A stretch of 64,000 bases of DNA from Pelomonas sp. Root1237 (lineage in GTDB: Bacteria; Pseudomonadota; Gammaproteobacteria; Burkholderiales; Burkholderiaceae_C), in contig NZ_LMDK01000017.1 of assembly GCF_001425055.1 (NCBI RefSeq), positions 62,001-126,000 of the forward strand, in the 5' to 3' direction. Both the position numbers and the translations under genes were made by a program. The notes under the pieces are model-generated. The model did not search any database. It was not told where the DNA came from and worked only from the letters and a program-made list of their open reading frames with translations. Each line of letters starts with the position of its first letter. Within the stretch, counting starts at the first letter, position 1. This document shows positions 44,580 through 50,807 of the stretch, in pieces.

Positions 44580-45222
44580 GCGTCTGAACGGTTGGTCCGT
44601 TGTATTCGTAATTTGCGCCACGCTTTGGTTTGAATTGGCACTTCCGCAAAGCGCTTCTGCCAGCACGCGCCTCGAACTTCCAAACACGGCGACGAGCGAA
44701 CAGAAACAGGAGATCGCCCGACTTAAAGCGGAACAAGAGCGCCTTCTCAAACAGCTGAAGCGCGAATTGGCGTCTTTATCGACGGGCTCTACTTCAACGC
44801 AGAGTGCTCGCGATCGAGATCGCCGCGCGCAACTGGAGCTCCTGCTGTCTGAAGTCGAAGAACGAATGCGGGCCGAAGGCCGTACTCGTTACGTTACGGC
44901 CATGACTGATGACCCTGCTCTCCGCGCGTACTTCGAGCGTGTTCAACGCCGTGTTGAGCGGCAAGGCGATGCCGATTTTCCGAAGGCCAACGGCAAGTCG
45001 CTGCATGGGAGAGTCGTAGTGAGCTTTGCGCTTACACCGGTAGGCAAGATAGAGCGCATAGACATTGCCCAATCCACCTCGAGTGCACTCTCTCAGCATT
45101 CCATCCGGCTTCTTAAGCAACTGGAACCGTTTGAGAGCTTTCCACCTGAAATAGCGAATCGCTTCGATCGAATGGTCATCACAGTGCCGTTTGACTACAA
45201 ACCGAGAACGAGCCCTGATTGA
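44569..45222 (+). CDS. TonB C-terminal-like protein
   Basis: 217 aa. One N-terminal membrane or signal segment (VVFVICATLWFELALPQSAS), a charged coiled coil (TSEQKQEIARLKAEQERLLK), then a TonB/TolA-C-like domain (GKSLHGRVVVSFALTPVGKI, ERIDIAQSTSSALSQHSI). Its ATG lies inside the end of the TerD-like gene (11-bp overlap), so translation is coupled. GC content and codon use drop here relative to its neighbours. Why an envelope-type protein sits in an RNA-repair operon is unclear. Confidence 0.7.
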   Translation: MFSKRLNGWSVVFVICATLWFELALPQSASASTRLELPNTATSEQKQEIARLKAEQERLLKQLKRELASLSTGSTSTQSARDRDRRAQLELLLSEVEERMRAEGRTRYVTAMTDDPALRAYFERVQRRVERQGDADFPKANGKSLHGRVVVSFALTPVGKIERIDIAQSTSSALSQHSIRLLKQLEPFESFPPEIANRFDRMVITVPFDYKPRTSPD

Positions 45223-45269
45223 CGATCCATGCGTCTGGCCAGCACGGCTGAACTGAGGGCTCGCACGAC

Positions 45270-45305
45270 AAAATGAAAAAGCCCCTCACCGCGAACGGGA
45301 GGGGC
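45270..45305 (-). terminator. Terminator of the tRNA array / HNH gene
   Basis: On the minus strand GCCCCTC (45305-45299) pairs with GAGGGGC (45287-45281) and is followed by TTTTTCATTTTG. It lies 29 bp after the HNH stop, so it ends the leftward transcript coming from the tRNA array. Confidence 0.85.
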
Positions 45306-45333
45306 AAAGGCTGGAAATGTGTTGCTGCTGCGG

Positions 45334-45897
45334 TTAGGCGAGCCGCGAGCCTCGCGGGAGCTTGGCTGCCAGCCACTCGTGGACGTCCACGCGGATCTTG
45401 CGTCCCTTGAGCAGGAAGTCTTCGTGTCTGCTTGGCACATACGGCATGAAGCACAGCGGCATGCGGGCTTCCTCAGGTGTCCGGTTGGCCTTCAAGGAAT
45501 TGCACGAGCGGCAGGCCGCGATCGTGTTCATCCAGGTGAGGCGTCCACCCCGGGACTCAGGGACGATATGGTCGACCGTCAACTCACGTTCATCGAACAG
45601 CTCCGTGCAGTAGGCGCAGGTGTGGCGGTCGCGCCGAAGCAGCTTGACCTTGGAAAAGACGGGCACCAAATCAAACAGGTTGATCCGTGAGGCACCTCTC
45701 AGCGCGATGATGGGCGGCACTTCAACGATCGACTGCAGGCCAGTCAGCGAGTTGGTGCCGCCTCTGAGCACCGCCAGAGGCGCCTCACCCACAGTCCAAA
45801 CCACGGAATCGGTAGCCAGATGGCCGACAGCTTCCTCGACCGAGATCCATGCCTGCGGGAGGCCGGTGATGTCGAGTTGGAGAACTTCGTGCTGCAT
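45334..45897 (-). CDS. HNH endonuclease, last gene of the tRNA operon
   Basis: 187 aa. The HNH fold is complete: CAYC zinc pair, VDHIVPESRGG, NTIAACRSCN and the tail LKANRTPEEARMPLCFMPYV. The family is widespread in Burkholderiales, usually as a lone gene of unknown target. Start at 45897 follows AAGGAGGAGCC. It lies 76 bp downstream of tRNA-Leu(GAG) in the same orientation and upstream of a strong terminator, so it is probably transcribed with the tRNAs. Confidence 0.9.
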   Translation of the reverse strand: MQHEVLQLDITGLPQAWISVEEAVGHLATDSVVWTVGEAPLAVLRGGTNSLTGLQSIVEVPPIIALRGASRINLFDLVPVFSKVKLLRRDRHTCAYCTELFDERELTVDHIVPESRGGRLTWMNTIAACRSCNSLKANRTPEEARMPLCFMPYVPSRHEDFLLKGRKIRVDVHEWLAAKLPRGSRLA

Positions 45898-45972
45898 CGG
45901 GGGCTCCTCCTTTCTGATGGTCAGCGTTGGTGGCGCGATTGCGCGCGGGATTTGGTTCTGTCGAACCGGCTT

Positions 45973-46058
45973 TGGTCCCCGCCGCAGGGATCGAACCTGC
46001 ACGCCTTACGGCACGAGCACCTCAAGCTCGCGCGTCTGCCTGATTCCGCCAGGCGGGG
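45973..46058 (-). tRNA. tRNA-Leu(GAG)
   Basis: Type II tRNA with anticodon loop TTGAGGT, a long variable arm (TGCCGTAAGGCG) and T-loop TTCGATC. Acceptor CCCCGCC pairs perfectly with GGCGGGG; CCA is encoded. Last tRNA of the array. Confidence 0.95.
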
Positions 46059-46073
46059 TGGGGAGATGTGACT

Positions 46074-46150
46074 TGGGGTGTGCGATCGGTTTCGAACCGA
46101 TGCCTCCGGGAATCACAATCCCGGGCTCTTCCAACTGAGCTACGCACACC
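46074..46150 (-). tRNA. tRNA-His(GTG)
   Basis: Anticodon loop TTGTGAT with a strong GC stem. The extra G at position -1 pairs with C73, the identity mark of tRNA-His, and CCA is encoded. Confidence 0.95.
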
Positions 46151-46317
46151 GCTGGTAAGACCATCAAGTGCTGCCGGCCGCGATTCATGGCCAGTTCATC
46201 TCGAACGATCCGTTGGCCCGTCATCCAGACCTTGGTTGGTTGAATGGGGATCTGGCCCAAGAACTGCGCGAGGTGGCTGAGGTGTTGCCACAACTTTGAC
46301 AACCCGTGCCGGGGTTT

Positions 46318-46375
46318 GGATGGCGACTCGCAACTCATGAACGAGTCGCTCTAACCGACTGAGTGAACGGATTAA
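46318..46375 (-). pseudogene. Partial tRNA-Met(CAT)-like sequence
   Basis: The D-arm (CTCAGTCGGTTAGAGC) and anticodon arm (GACTCGTTCATGAGTTG) of a CAT tRNA are intact on the minus strand, but no T-loop consensus or matching acceptor strand follows. A decayed gene or half-tRNA. The rest of the 46151-46387 gap shows no gene I can support. Confidence 0.5.
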
Positions 46376-46387
46376 GGAGTCAATGAG

Positions 46388-46464
46388 TGGTCCCTCGAGC
46401 GCGATTTGAACGCGCAGCCTTCCGGTTAAAAGCCGGTTGCTCTCGCCAGTTGAGCTATCGAGGG
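46388..46464 (-). tRNA. tRNA-Lys(TTT)
   Basis: Anticodon loop CTTTTAA, D-arm GCTCAACTGGCGAGAGC, T-loop TTCAAAT, acceptor CCCTCGA with TCGAGGG, discriminator A and encoded CCA. Note that the mimic in unit D of the structured RNAs carries CTT instead. Confidence 0.95.
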
Positions 46465-46471
46465 TATGGAC

Positions 46472-46548
46472 TGGCTCCACCTGCTGGCCTCGAACCCGCG
46501 CGCTCCCGGTTAACAGCCGGGCGCTCTACCAAACTGAGCTAAGGTGGA
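46472..46548 (-). tRNA. tRNA-Asn(GTT)
   Basis: Anticodon loop CTGTTAA on a CCCGG stem, D-arm GCTCAGTTTGGTAGAGC, T-loop TTCGAGG, acceptor TCCACCT with AGGTGGA, discriminator G, CCA encoded. Confidence 0.93.
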
Positions 46549-46554
46549 AATGAC

Positions 46555-46631
46555 TGGTACGACGGACACGATTCGAACGTGCGCGCTCCAGGTTCGTAGC
46601 CTGGTGCTCTTCCAGCTGAGCTACCGTCGTA
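46555..46631 (-). tRNA. tRNA-Arg(ACG)
   Basis: Anticodon loop CTACGAA; A34 would need TadA editing to inosine. Acceptor TACGACG with CGTCGTA; CCA encoded. The only Arg tRNA in the array. Confidence 0.95.
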
Positions 46632-46640
46632 GGGTGAAAC

Positions 46641-46718
46641 TGGCAAGGGGTCTGGGATTCGAACCCAGGATCTCCGCAGTCAGAGTGCGGCGCCTTAGAC
46701 CGGACTTGGCCAACCCCC
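46641..46718 (-). tRNA. tRNA-Gln(CTG)
   Basis: Anticodon loop CTCTGAC on CCGCA/TGCGG, Gln-like D-arm (GGCCAAG...TAAGGC), T-loop TTCGAAT, CCA encoded. The acceptor is weak: two G.U pairs and one mismatch, so function may be reduced. Confidence 0.82.
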
Positions 46719-46748
46719 AATTGAGCTCTTCAAAGCACTGTCACAAGG

Positions 46749-46824
46749 TGGAAAGGGTGGAAGGACTCGAACCTTCAACCGCCCGGATCAAAACCGGGTG
46801 CTCTGCCAATTGAGCTACACCCCA
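46749..46824 (-). tRNA. tRNA-Gln(TTG)
   Basis: Anticodon loop TTTTGAT on CCCGG/CCGGG, normal D- and T-arms, CCA encoded. Position 1 is T opposite T and the discriminator is T rather than the usual Gln G, so identity elements are weakened. Confidence 0.85.
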
Positions 46825-46848
46825 CCTGGGACATCCAAACCGTTGGAC

Positions 46849-46923
46849 TGGTGCCCGCAGATGGGATCGAACCATCGGCCGCCGCCTTATCAAGACGGTG
46901 CTCTACCGCTGAGCTATGCGAGC
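46849..46923 (-). tRNA. tRNA-Ile(GAT)
   Basis: Anticodon loop TTGATAA, acceptor GCTCGCA with TGCGGGC (one G.U), discriminator A, CCA encoded. Unlike the usual Ile(GAT), it is not in an rRNA spacer. Confidence 0.94.
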
Positions 46924-46927
46924 AATC

Positions 46928-47020
46928 TGGTGGAAGCGGCGGGAGTTGAACTCGCGTGCCGACTCTTCGTCGGCCATCCGCTTTCGAGGCGGCACCGTTA
47001 GACCACTCCGGCACGCTTCC
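46928..47020 (-). tRNA. tRNA-Ser(CGA)
   Basis: Type II tRNA with anticodon loop CTCGAAA and a long variable arm (GGCCGACGAAGAGTCGG). Acceptor GGAAGCG pairs with CGCTTCC; CCA encoded. Confidence 0.94.
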
Positions 47021-47028
47021 ATGAGTTG

Positions 47029-47120
47029 TGGCGGGTGCAGCTGGATTTGAACCAGCGCGCCGGCTCGACGCCGACGACCGCTTAGCAGGCGGTTGCCTTA
47101 GACCTCTCGGCCATGCACCC
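47029..47120 (-). tRNA. tRNA-Ser(GCT)
   Basis: Type II tRNA with anticodon loop CTGCTAA on ACCGC/GCGGT, long variable arm (GTCGGCGTCGAGCCGGC), acceptor GGGTGCA with TGCACCC, discriminator G, CCA encoded. Confidence 0.95.
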
Positions 47121-47125
47121 TAGAC

Positions 47126-47209
47126 TGGTTCCCGAGCTCGGATTCGAACCGAGAGAGGCCCTGCTTCTGAGGCAGGAAGGTGTACCAAATTTCCATTAGC
47201 CACCCGGGA
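47126..47209 (-). tRNA. tRNA with Leu anticodon CAG, atypical body
   Basis: Anticodon loop CTCAGAA on a perfect CCTGC/GCAGG stem, T-arm CTCGG-TTCGAAT-CCGAG, acceptor TCCCGGG with CTCGGGA, CCA encoded. The variable region is only 6 nt, whereas bacterial tRNA-Leu has a long arm, and the D-loop is enlarged. Either a decayed tRNA-Leu or one with altered identity. Confidence 0.75.
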
Positions 47210-47218
47210 CTTGTTGAC

Positions 47219-47311
47219 TGGCGGAGACGACGAGATTCGAACTCGTGAGTCGGCTCGACGCCGACCATCTGTTTTCCAAACAGCGACCTTGGACCACTCG
47301 GTCACGTCTCC
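47219..47311 (-). tRNA. tRNA-Ser(GGA)
   Basis: Type II tRNA with anticodon loop TTGGAAA, long variable arm (GGTCGGCGTCGAGCCGAC), acceptor GGAGACG with CGTCTCC, discriminator G, CCA encoded. Confidence 0.95.
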
Positions 47312-47405
47312 TTGGCTGTTCTTGCCGGTTGACCAGGCGTTGCATCCCAGGACGCGATGCATGACGCGAAACTACCCTGTGCATTAGCAGGTCAGGGCGT
47401 CGATC

Positions 47406-47494
47406 TGGTGCCGGCGGTCGGGATCGAACCGACATTCCCGAATTCGGGAGACAGGGTTTGGGCCTGCTGCGTGAACCAGTTTCGCCACGCCGGC
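47406..47494 (-). tRNA. tRNA-Leu(CAA)
   Basis: Type II tRNA: long variable arm (TCTCCCGAATTCGGGA), acceptor GCCGGCG with CGCCGGC, CCA encoded. The anticodon loop is CCCAAAC, with C instead of the near-universal U at position 33. Confidence 0.9.
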
Positions 47495-47516
47495 TCAAGT
47501 TGGATGAGAAAGTCGA

Positions 47517-47607
47517 TGGGGGAGCGCGTCCGATTCGAACGGACGACCCGGGCGAGCCGGATTCCGGGGTTCAAGCCTGGCGCGTTCGACCGCTCCGCCA
47601 GCGCTCC
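47517..47607 (-). tRNA. tRNA-Ser(TGA)
   Basis: Type II tRNA with anticodon loop CTTGAAC, long variable arm, acceptor GGAGCGC with GCGCTCC, CCA encoded. The discriminator is C instead of the usual Ser G. Confidence 0.92.
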
Positions 47608-47619
47608 ATGGTCTCGGTC

Positions 47620-47696
47620 TGGTGCCTCAAGCAGGGCTCGAACCTGCGACGCCCGGCTCTTCAGGCCGGCGCTCTACCCACTGAGCTATCGAGGCA
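47620..47696 (-). tRNA. tRNA-Phe(GAA)
   Basis: Anticodon loop CTGAAGA on CCGGC/GCCGG, acceptor TGCCTCG with TGAGGCA (one non-Watson-Crick pair), discriminator A, CCA encoded. Confidence 0.94.
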
Positions 47697-47701
47697 ATGT
47701 G

Positions 47702-47777
47702 TGGCGCCCTCGAGGAGGATCGAACTCCCGACTTCCCGCTAGACAGGCGGGCACTCTGGCCGCTGAGTTACGAGGGC
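47702..47777 (-). tRNA. tRNA-Asp(GTC)
   Basis: Anticodon loop CTGTCTA on CCCGC/GCGGG, acceptor GCCCTCG with CGAGGGC, discriminator G as expected for Asp, CCA encoded. Confidence 0.95.
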
Positions 47778-47999
47778 AAAAATGGTTGCCGCGCTTTGAC
47801 GGCAGTCACCGGGTTGCGTCCGGCCGCTCCACCTCTTCACGGGCTTCGCGTCGCGTGCCGAGTCGGGCATCTCGGGTAGCGCCAGCTATCGTGCTGACTG
47901 CATCCAAGGCCACGGCCTGGGCTTCTCCGAATTTCGGGTCACCACCTCGGAGCACAGTGGTGAGGTCGCCCGCGCAGCTTTTGCCTGCGCTGTCGATAG
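47778..47999. other. Spacer inside the tRNA array
   Basis: 222 bp between tRNA-Asp and tRNA-Pro without a tRNA, ribosome site or convincing ORF. Confidence 0.5.
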
Positions 48000-48075
48000 T
48001 GGTCTCCGTGGACGGGTTCGAACCGCCGACATCCTGCTCCCAAAGCAGGCGCGCTACCAACTGCGCTACACGGAG
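48000..48075 (-). tRNA. tRNA-Pro(TGG)
   Basis: Anticodon loop TTTGGGA on CCTGC/GCAGG, D-arm GCGCAGTTGGTAGCGC typical of Pro, acceptor CTCCGTG with CACGGAG, discriminator A, CCA encoded. Confidence 0.95.
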
Positions 48076-48081
48076 TAGTTT

Positions 48082-48157
48082 TGGTGGAACCAGTCGGGAT
48101 CGAACCGACAACCTCCTGCTTGCAAGGCAGGCGCTCTCCCAGTTGAGCTATGGCCCC
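48082..48157 (-). tRNA. tRNA-Ala(TGC)
   Basis: Anticodon loop CTTGCAA. Acceptor GGGGCCA with TGGTTCC keeps pairing through two G.U pairs; the Ala identity pair G3.U70 appears to be present. CCA encoded. Confidence 0.94.
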
Positions 48158-48168
48158 ATGAAGGGTGA

Positions 48169-48243
48169 TGGTGGGTGCTGACGGGATCGAACCGCCGGCC
48201 CGCTGCTTGTAAGGCAGCCGCTCTACCGCTGAGCTAAGCACCC
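48169..48243 (-). tRNA. tRNA-Val(TAC)
   Basis: Anticodon loop CTTACAA on GCTGC/GCAGC, acceptor GGGTGCT with AGCACCC, discriminator A, CCA encoded. Confidence 0.95.
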
Positions 48244-48348
48244 ATTTACGCGCATGGTTGTCGGTGACGAGTTCCGACGTCCGCACAATATTTGCGGCCG
48301 GTTTCTGGCATCCCGAAGCGCGATCTCGACGGGAGCCTCCTGTTGATG

Positions 48349-48424
48349 TGGTCGCGCAGGGCGGACTCGAACCGCCGATCTCGGGCTTATGAGGCCCGCG
48401 GGTTGCCAGCTTCCCTACCGCGCA
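48349..48424 (-). tRNA. tRNA-Met(CAT)-type
   Basis: Anticodon loop CTCATAA on CGGGC/GCCCG, acceptor TGCGCGG with CTGCGCG (first pair U.G), CCA encoded. Could be elongator Met, an initiator-like form (weak first pair), or Ile2 if modified by TilS; the anticodon stem lacks the three consecutive G-C pairs of a standard initiator. Confidence 0.88.
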
Positions 48425-48431
48425 ATTGCAC

Positions 48432-48506
48432 TGGAGCGGGCCAGGGGAATTGAACCCCTCTACTCAGCTTGGAAGGCTGGTGCCTAAGCCGATCGGCCAG
48501 GCCCGC
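48432..48506 (-). tRNA. tRNA-Gly(TCC)
   Basis: Anticodon loop CTTCCAA, acceptor GCGGGCC with GGCCCGC, T-loop TTCAATT, discriminator T, CCA encoded. Confidence 0.94.
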
Positions 48507-48523
48507 ATGAACGAAACAATGGT

Positions 48524-48599
48524 TGGCTGGCCATGAAGGAGTCGAACCCTCAACCTTCGGATTTGGAATCCGCTGCGCTGCCAGTTGCGCCAATGACCA
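48524..48599 (-). tRNA. tRNA-Trp(CCA)
   Basis: Anticodon loop TTCCAAA on CGGA/TCCG, acceptor TGGTCAT with ATGGCCA (one G.U-type pair), discri­minator G as expected for Trp, CCA encoded. Confidence 0.93.
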
Positions 48600-48995
48600 A
48601 CTGAAGAAAATGCACGTCGACCGACTTGCACTTTCTGCAGCTGACCGAAGTCAGTACAGAACTCGCCCTGAGACTACGGGAGAGTTCACCAGCACCTGCG
48701 TCGGATCATCTGAGCGCTTGCGGCGCTCTTTCCCGACTCGTCCACCAGGGCCCCTTGCGGGCACCCCAGTCTGCTGGCACGGCGGCCTTTTTTAGAAGGA
48801 GGCATTTCCTTCGTCGTGTCGCACAACTCGATCTTCTTCCTACTGCCGACCTTGCGGGGCCGTGAGGGTTGCTACACCCGACATGCGGAATCTCATCGAG
48901 AGCTGTTGGCCTTGCGAGCCGCGAGCTCCCTCAGTTCACCCGAAGGTGCTGAGGCTTACGCCGCTTTCATGCGACACCGGAAGCGTCTTTGCGTT
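48600..48995. other. 396-bp spacer inside the tRNA array
   Basis: No tRNA and no supportable gene. Contains TTCCCGACTCGTCCACC near 48728, a motif that recurs in the next large spacer, suggesting the spacers share ancestry. A short plus-strand ORF (48816-48998) looks incidental. Confidence 0.5.
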
Positions 48996-49068
48996 TGACA
49001 GGTGTGGGAATTGAACCCACGACCTTCAGATTACAAGTCTGATGCTCTACCAACTGAGCTAACTGCTA
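48996..49068 (-). tRNA. tRNA-Thr(TGT), acceptor stem degenerate
   Basis: D-arm GCTCAGTTGGTAGAGC, anticodon loop CTTGTAA on TCAGA/TCTGA and T-arm GTGGG-TTCAATT-CCCAC are perfect, but the acceptor strands (TAGCAGT and ACCTGTC) hardly pair and no CCA follows. Probably a pseudogene; a second Thr(TGT) lies at 49935. Confidence 0.65.
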
Positions 49069-49620
49069 CCTGCTGCGGCGTGCGCTTCCAGTGGTTTCGA
49101 TCCCTTTTGGAGGCCGAAATGCCACACGCCGCTGTGTCGTTCGTCCCGCGGACTACTTGACCGATCTTCCCGACTCGCGTCCACCTTGCGGTGGCCACGC
49201 TCCAGTCGATCTGTACGCCGCCCTTGCTTGCGAGGCTCGGACTGTGCGCACTACCCTTTCCGCTATTCGATGGAGAGCTGGTTTGTCTGGCCGGTCGGCA
49301 CCACCCGTTACCTGTTCGAAGACCTCGGTTCCCCGCATTGCTGCGGGCCGTTGAACCCTCGTCCTTTGCCAGACGCTCTCGTCCCGACTCTGCCCCGCCC
49401 AGCTGGTAGGCGAGGCGCCCCTTGCGAGGGCGCGGTGAGCTTGCATGCTTGACCAGACGGATAGCCCGAGGGCTGTCAATCTGGCGTCGGGGGAGGCAGG
49501 TCTCCCGACTTTGTGCCGTGTCACCACGGTCTATCTCATCGACCACATGCGGCCGGGAACCGAAGTTCTGAAAGCCTTCACGCGCTTTCAGAACTGCGCT
49601 TCTTCTGGGCTGAGTTGCCC
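49069..49620. other. 552-bp spacer inside the tRNA array
   Basis: No tRNA or gene with a ribosome site. CCCGACT motifs recur at about 49165, 49382 and 49505 in similar surroundings, so this spacer and the one at 48600 seem built from related segments. Confidence 0.45.
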
Positions 49621-49695
49621 TGGTACCCCGTACGGGAGTCGAACCCGTCTGTGCTGGTTGAAAGCCAGCTGACCTCACCCGAAGTCGAACGGGGC
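49621..49695 (-). tRNA. tRNA-Glu(TTC)
   Basis: Anticodon loop CTTTCAA on GCTGG/CCAGC, short D-stem GAC/GTC, acceptor GCCCCGT with ACGGGGT (first pair G.U), discriminator A, CCA encoded. Confidence 0.92.
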
Positions 49696-49716
49696 AGGGT
49701 GAGCGTTGATGAAACT

Positions 49717-49802
49717 TGGACTCGACGCTCGGATTCGAACCGAGGTGTGCTTGCGCAGACGGTTTTGCAGACCATCGCCTTCGACCGCTTGGCTACATCG
49801 AG
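49717..49802 (-). tRNA. tRNA-Cys(GCA) with long variable arm
   Basis: Anticodon loop CTGCAAA, acceptor CTCGATG with CGTCGAG, T-loop TTCGAAT, CCA encoded. The variable region is 14 nt and can form TGC-GCAA-GCA, and the D-arm (GCCAAGCGGTCGAAGGC) looks like Ser/Leu/Tyr tRNAs. Normal bacterial tRNA-Cys is type I. Discriminator is T rather than the usual U73-type context being intact, so charging identity needs testing. Confidence 0.85.
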
Positions 49803-49842
49803 TCAGAACCCTTCCCGAGGCGCAACTGCGCCTACGGCATCC

Positions 49843-49929
49843 TGGTGGAGAGACCTGGATTCGAACCAGGACGGAACGAGCCGACCTCCGGGTTACAGCC
49901 GGGTGCCCTACCGAGTAGGCGTCCTCTCC
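49843..49929 (-). tRNA. tRNA-Tyr(GTA)
   Basis: Type II tRNA with anticodon loop CTGTAAC, variable arm (GGTCGGCTCGTTCCGTC), acceptor GGAGAGG with TCTCTCC, discriminator A, CCA encoded. Confidence 0.93.
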
Positions 49930-49934
49930 AAAAC

Positions 49935-50011
49935 TGGAGCCCCCTGTCCGATTCGAACGGACGATCGCCTGCTTACAAGGCAGGTGCCTTAGACCTCTGG
50001 GCTAAGGGGGC
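49935..50011 (-). tRNA. tRNA-Thr(TGT)
   Basis: Anticodon loop CTTGTAA on CCTGC/GCAGG, acceptor GCCCCCT with AGGGGGC, T-loop TTCGAAT, discriminator T, CCA encoded. The intact Thr tRNA of the array. Confidence 0.94.
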
Positions 50012-50192
50012 AAACATCATCTCGGCTGTGTCCACACGCGATCCACCGCGCTTCCGCAGAAGCGCATTGGTCGCTGCACACCGGCGGCTGCGGCCCTGGT
50101 GCACATGCTCACCCTTCGAGATCCTTGGATCCGAACGATGCTTGTGCGCGGGCACACCCGAGATGACCCCGTGGGCGGCGAAGCCCAAGGGA

Positions 50193-50268
50193 TGGAGCAG
50201 ACGGTGGGGTTCGAACCCACGACCTCAAGGTTGGCAACTTTGCGCGCTACCTACTGCGCTACGCCTGC
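50193..50268 (-). tRNA. tRNA-Gly(GCC), first tRNA of the array
   Basis: Anticodon loop TTGCCAA (one mismatch in the stem), acceptor GCAGGCG with CGTCTGC, discriminator T, CCA encoded. Nearest to the boxA-like leader, so it is transcribed first. Confidence 0.92.
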
Positions 50269-50315
50269 ATGGTGCGATTGACGGACTTCCACCCAGTAGT
50301 GGGTCCGAATCGCGG

Positions 50316-50332
50316 CAAATTTTTAAAGAGCA
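50316..50332 (-). promoter_or_regulatory. boxA-like antitermination element of the tRNA array
   Basis: TGCTCTTTAAAAATTTG on the minus strand closely matches the boxA of rRNA leaders (TGCTCTTTAAC type). It lies 48 bp upstream of the first tRNA, in the right direction. It would load Nus factors and let RNA polymerase cross about 5 kb of untranslated RNA. Confidence 0.65.
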
Positions 50333-50425
50333 TGCCCCGTATCGGGGCTGGCGACTGGTGTCACCGGTGGCAGCTGCCAGGCTGCGGTCTGAGCCGAAGC
50401 TCTTGTTGATTTCGAGGGCCAAAGC

Positions 50426-50462
50426 ACTGAGGCCCGGTTCCTTGCGGATACCGGGCCTCAGT
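50426..50462. other. Strong 13-bp inverted repeat
   Basis: ACTGAGGCCCGGT (50426-50438) and ACCGGGCCTCAGT (50450-50462) are perfect inverse copies around an 11-nt loop. No T-run on either side, so not a standard terminator; it could separate the tRNA-array leader from the small gene at 50495. Confidence 0.6.
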
Positions 50463-50494
50463 TGAGGGGCTCTTGTGAGCCTGAGTAGGTGCGC

Positions 50495-50704
50495 CTAAGC
50501 GCCCTGCTCTCCCGGTGGGGGCTGGTACTCGAATCCTGCGAACCACGACATCGTTTGGGTGATGTGTGTCCTGCAGACCGAGTCCATGCCCCGATCAAGA
50601 ATCTCGTGTGCGACGACGCAACCCAAGCCATTGGCTCGGGCCAGTTCGCGGGCGCACCGACCCTGGGCGGGTCGCTGGCTTGAACTGAATAGGTTGCGTT
50701 TCAC
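50495..50704 (-). CDS. Small hypothetical protein, 69 aa
   Basis: Reads KRNLFSSSQRPAQGRCAREL, then ARANGLGCVVAHEILDRGMD and SVCRTHITQTMSWFAGFEYQ, of natural composition. The GTG at 50704 has AGGA upstream; a longer frame begins at 50806. No family recognised. It faces away from the HTH regulator gene, sharing its operator region. Confidence 0.4.
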   Translation of the reverse strand: MKRNLFSSSQRPAQGRCARELARANGLGCVVAHEILDRGMDSVCRTHITQTMSWFAGFEYQPPPGEQGA

Positions 50705-50807
50705 GTTGAGTCCTGATGTCGAAAAGGTTGAAGTGGTCGATAGAGCCGTCTTGGCAGCTGCACTGATGTTGATCAATGCGGCGCTTCGGTTAGCGAATAA
50801 CTGCATT

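Noticed and set aside
46006-50480. Many 60-270-codon ORFs inside the tRNA array, for example 47357-48181 on the plus strand
   Set aside because: They run straight through tRNA genes and read tRNA sequence as protein (recurring GFEPR- and RTDD-like strings).
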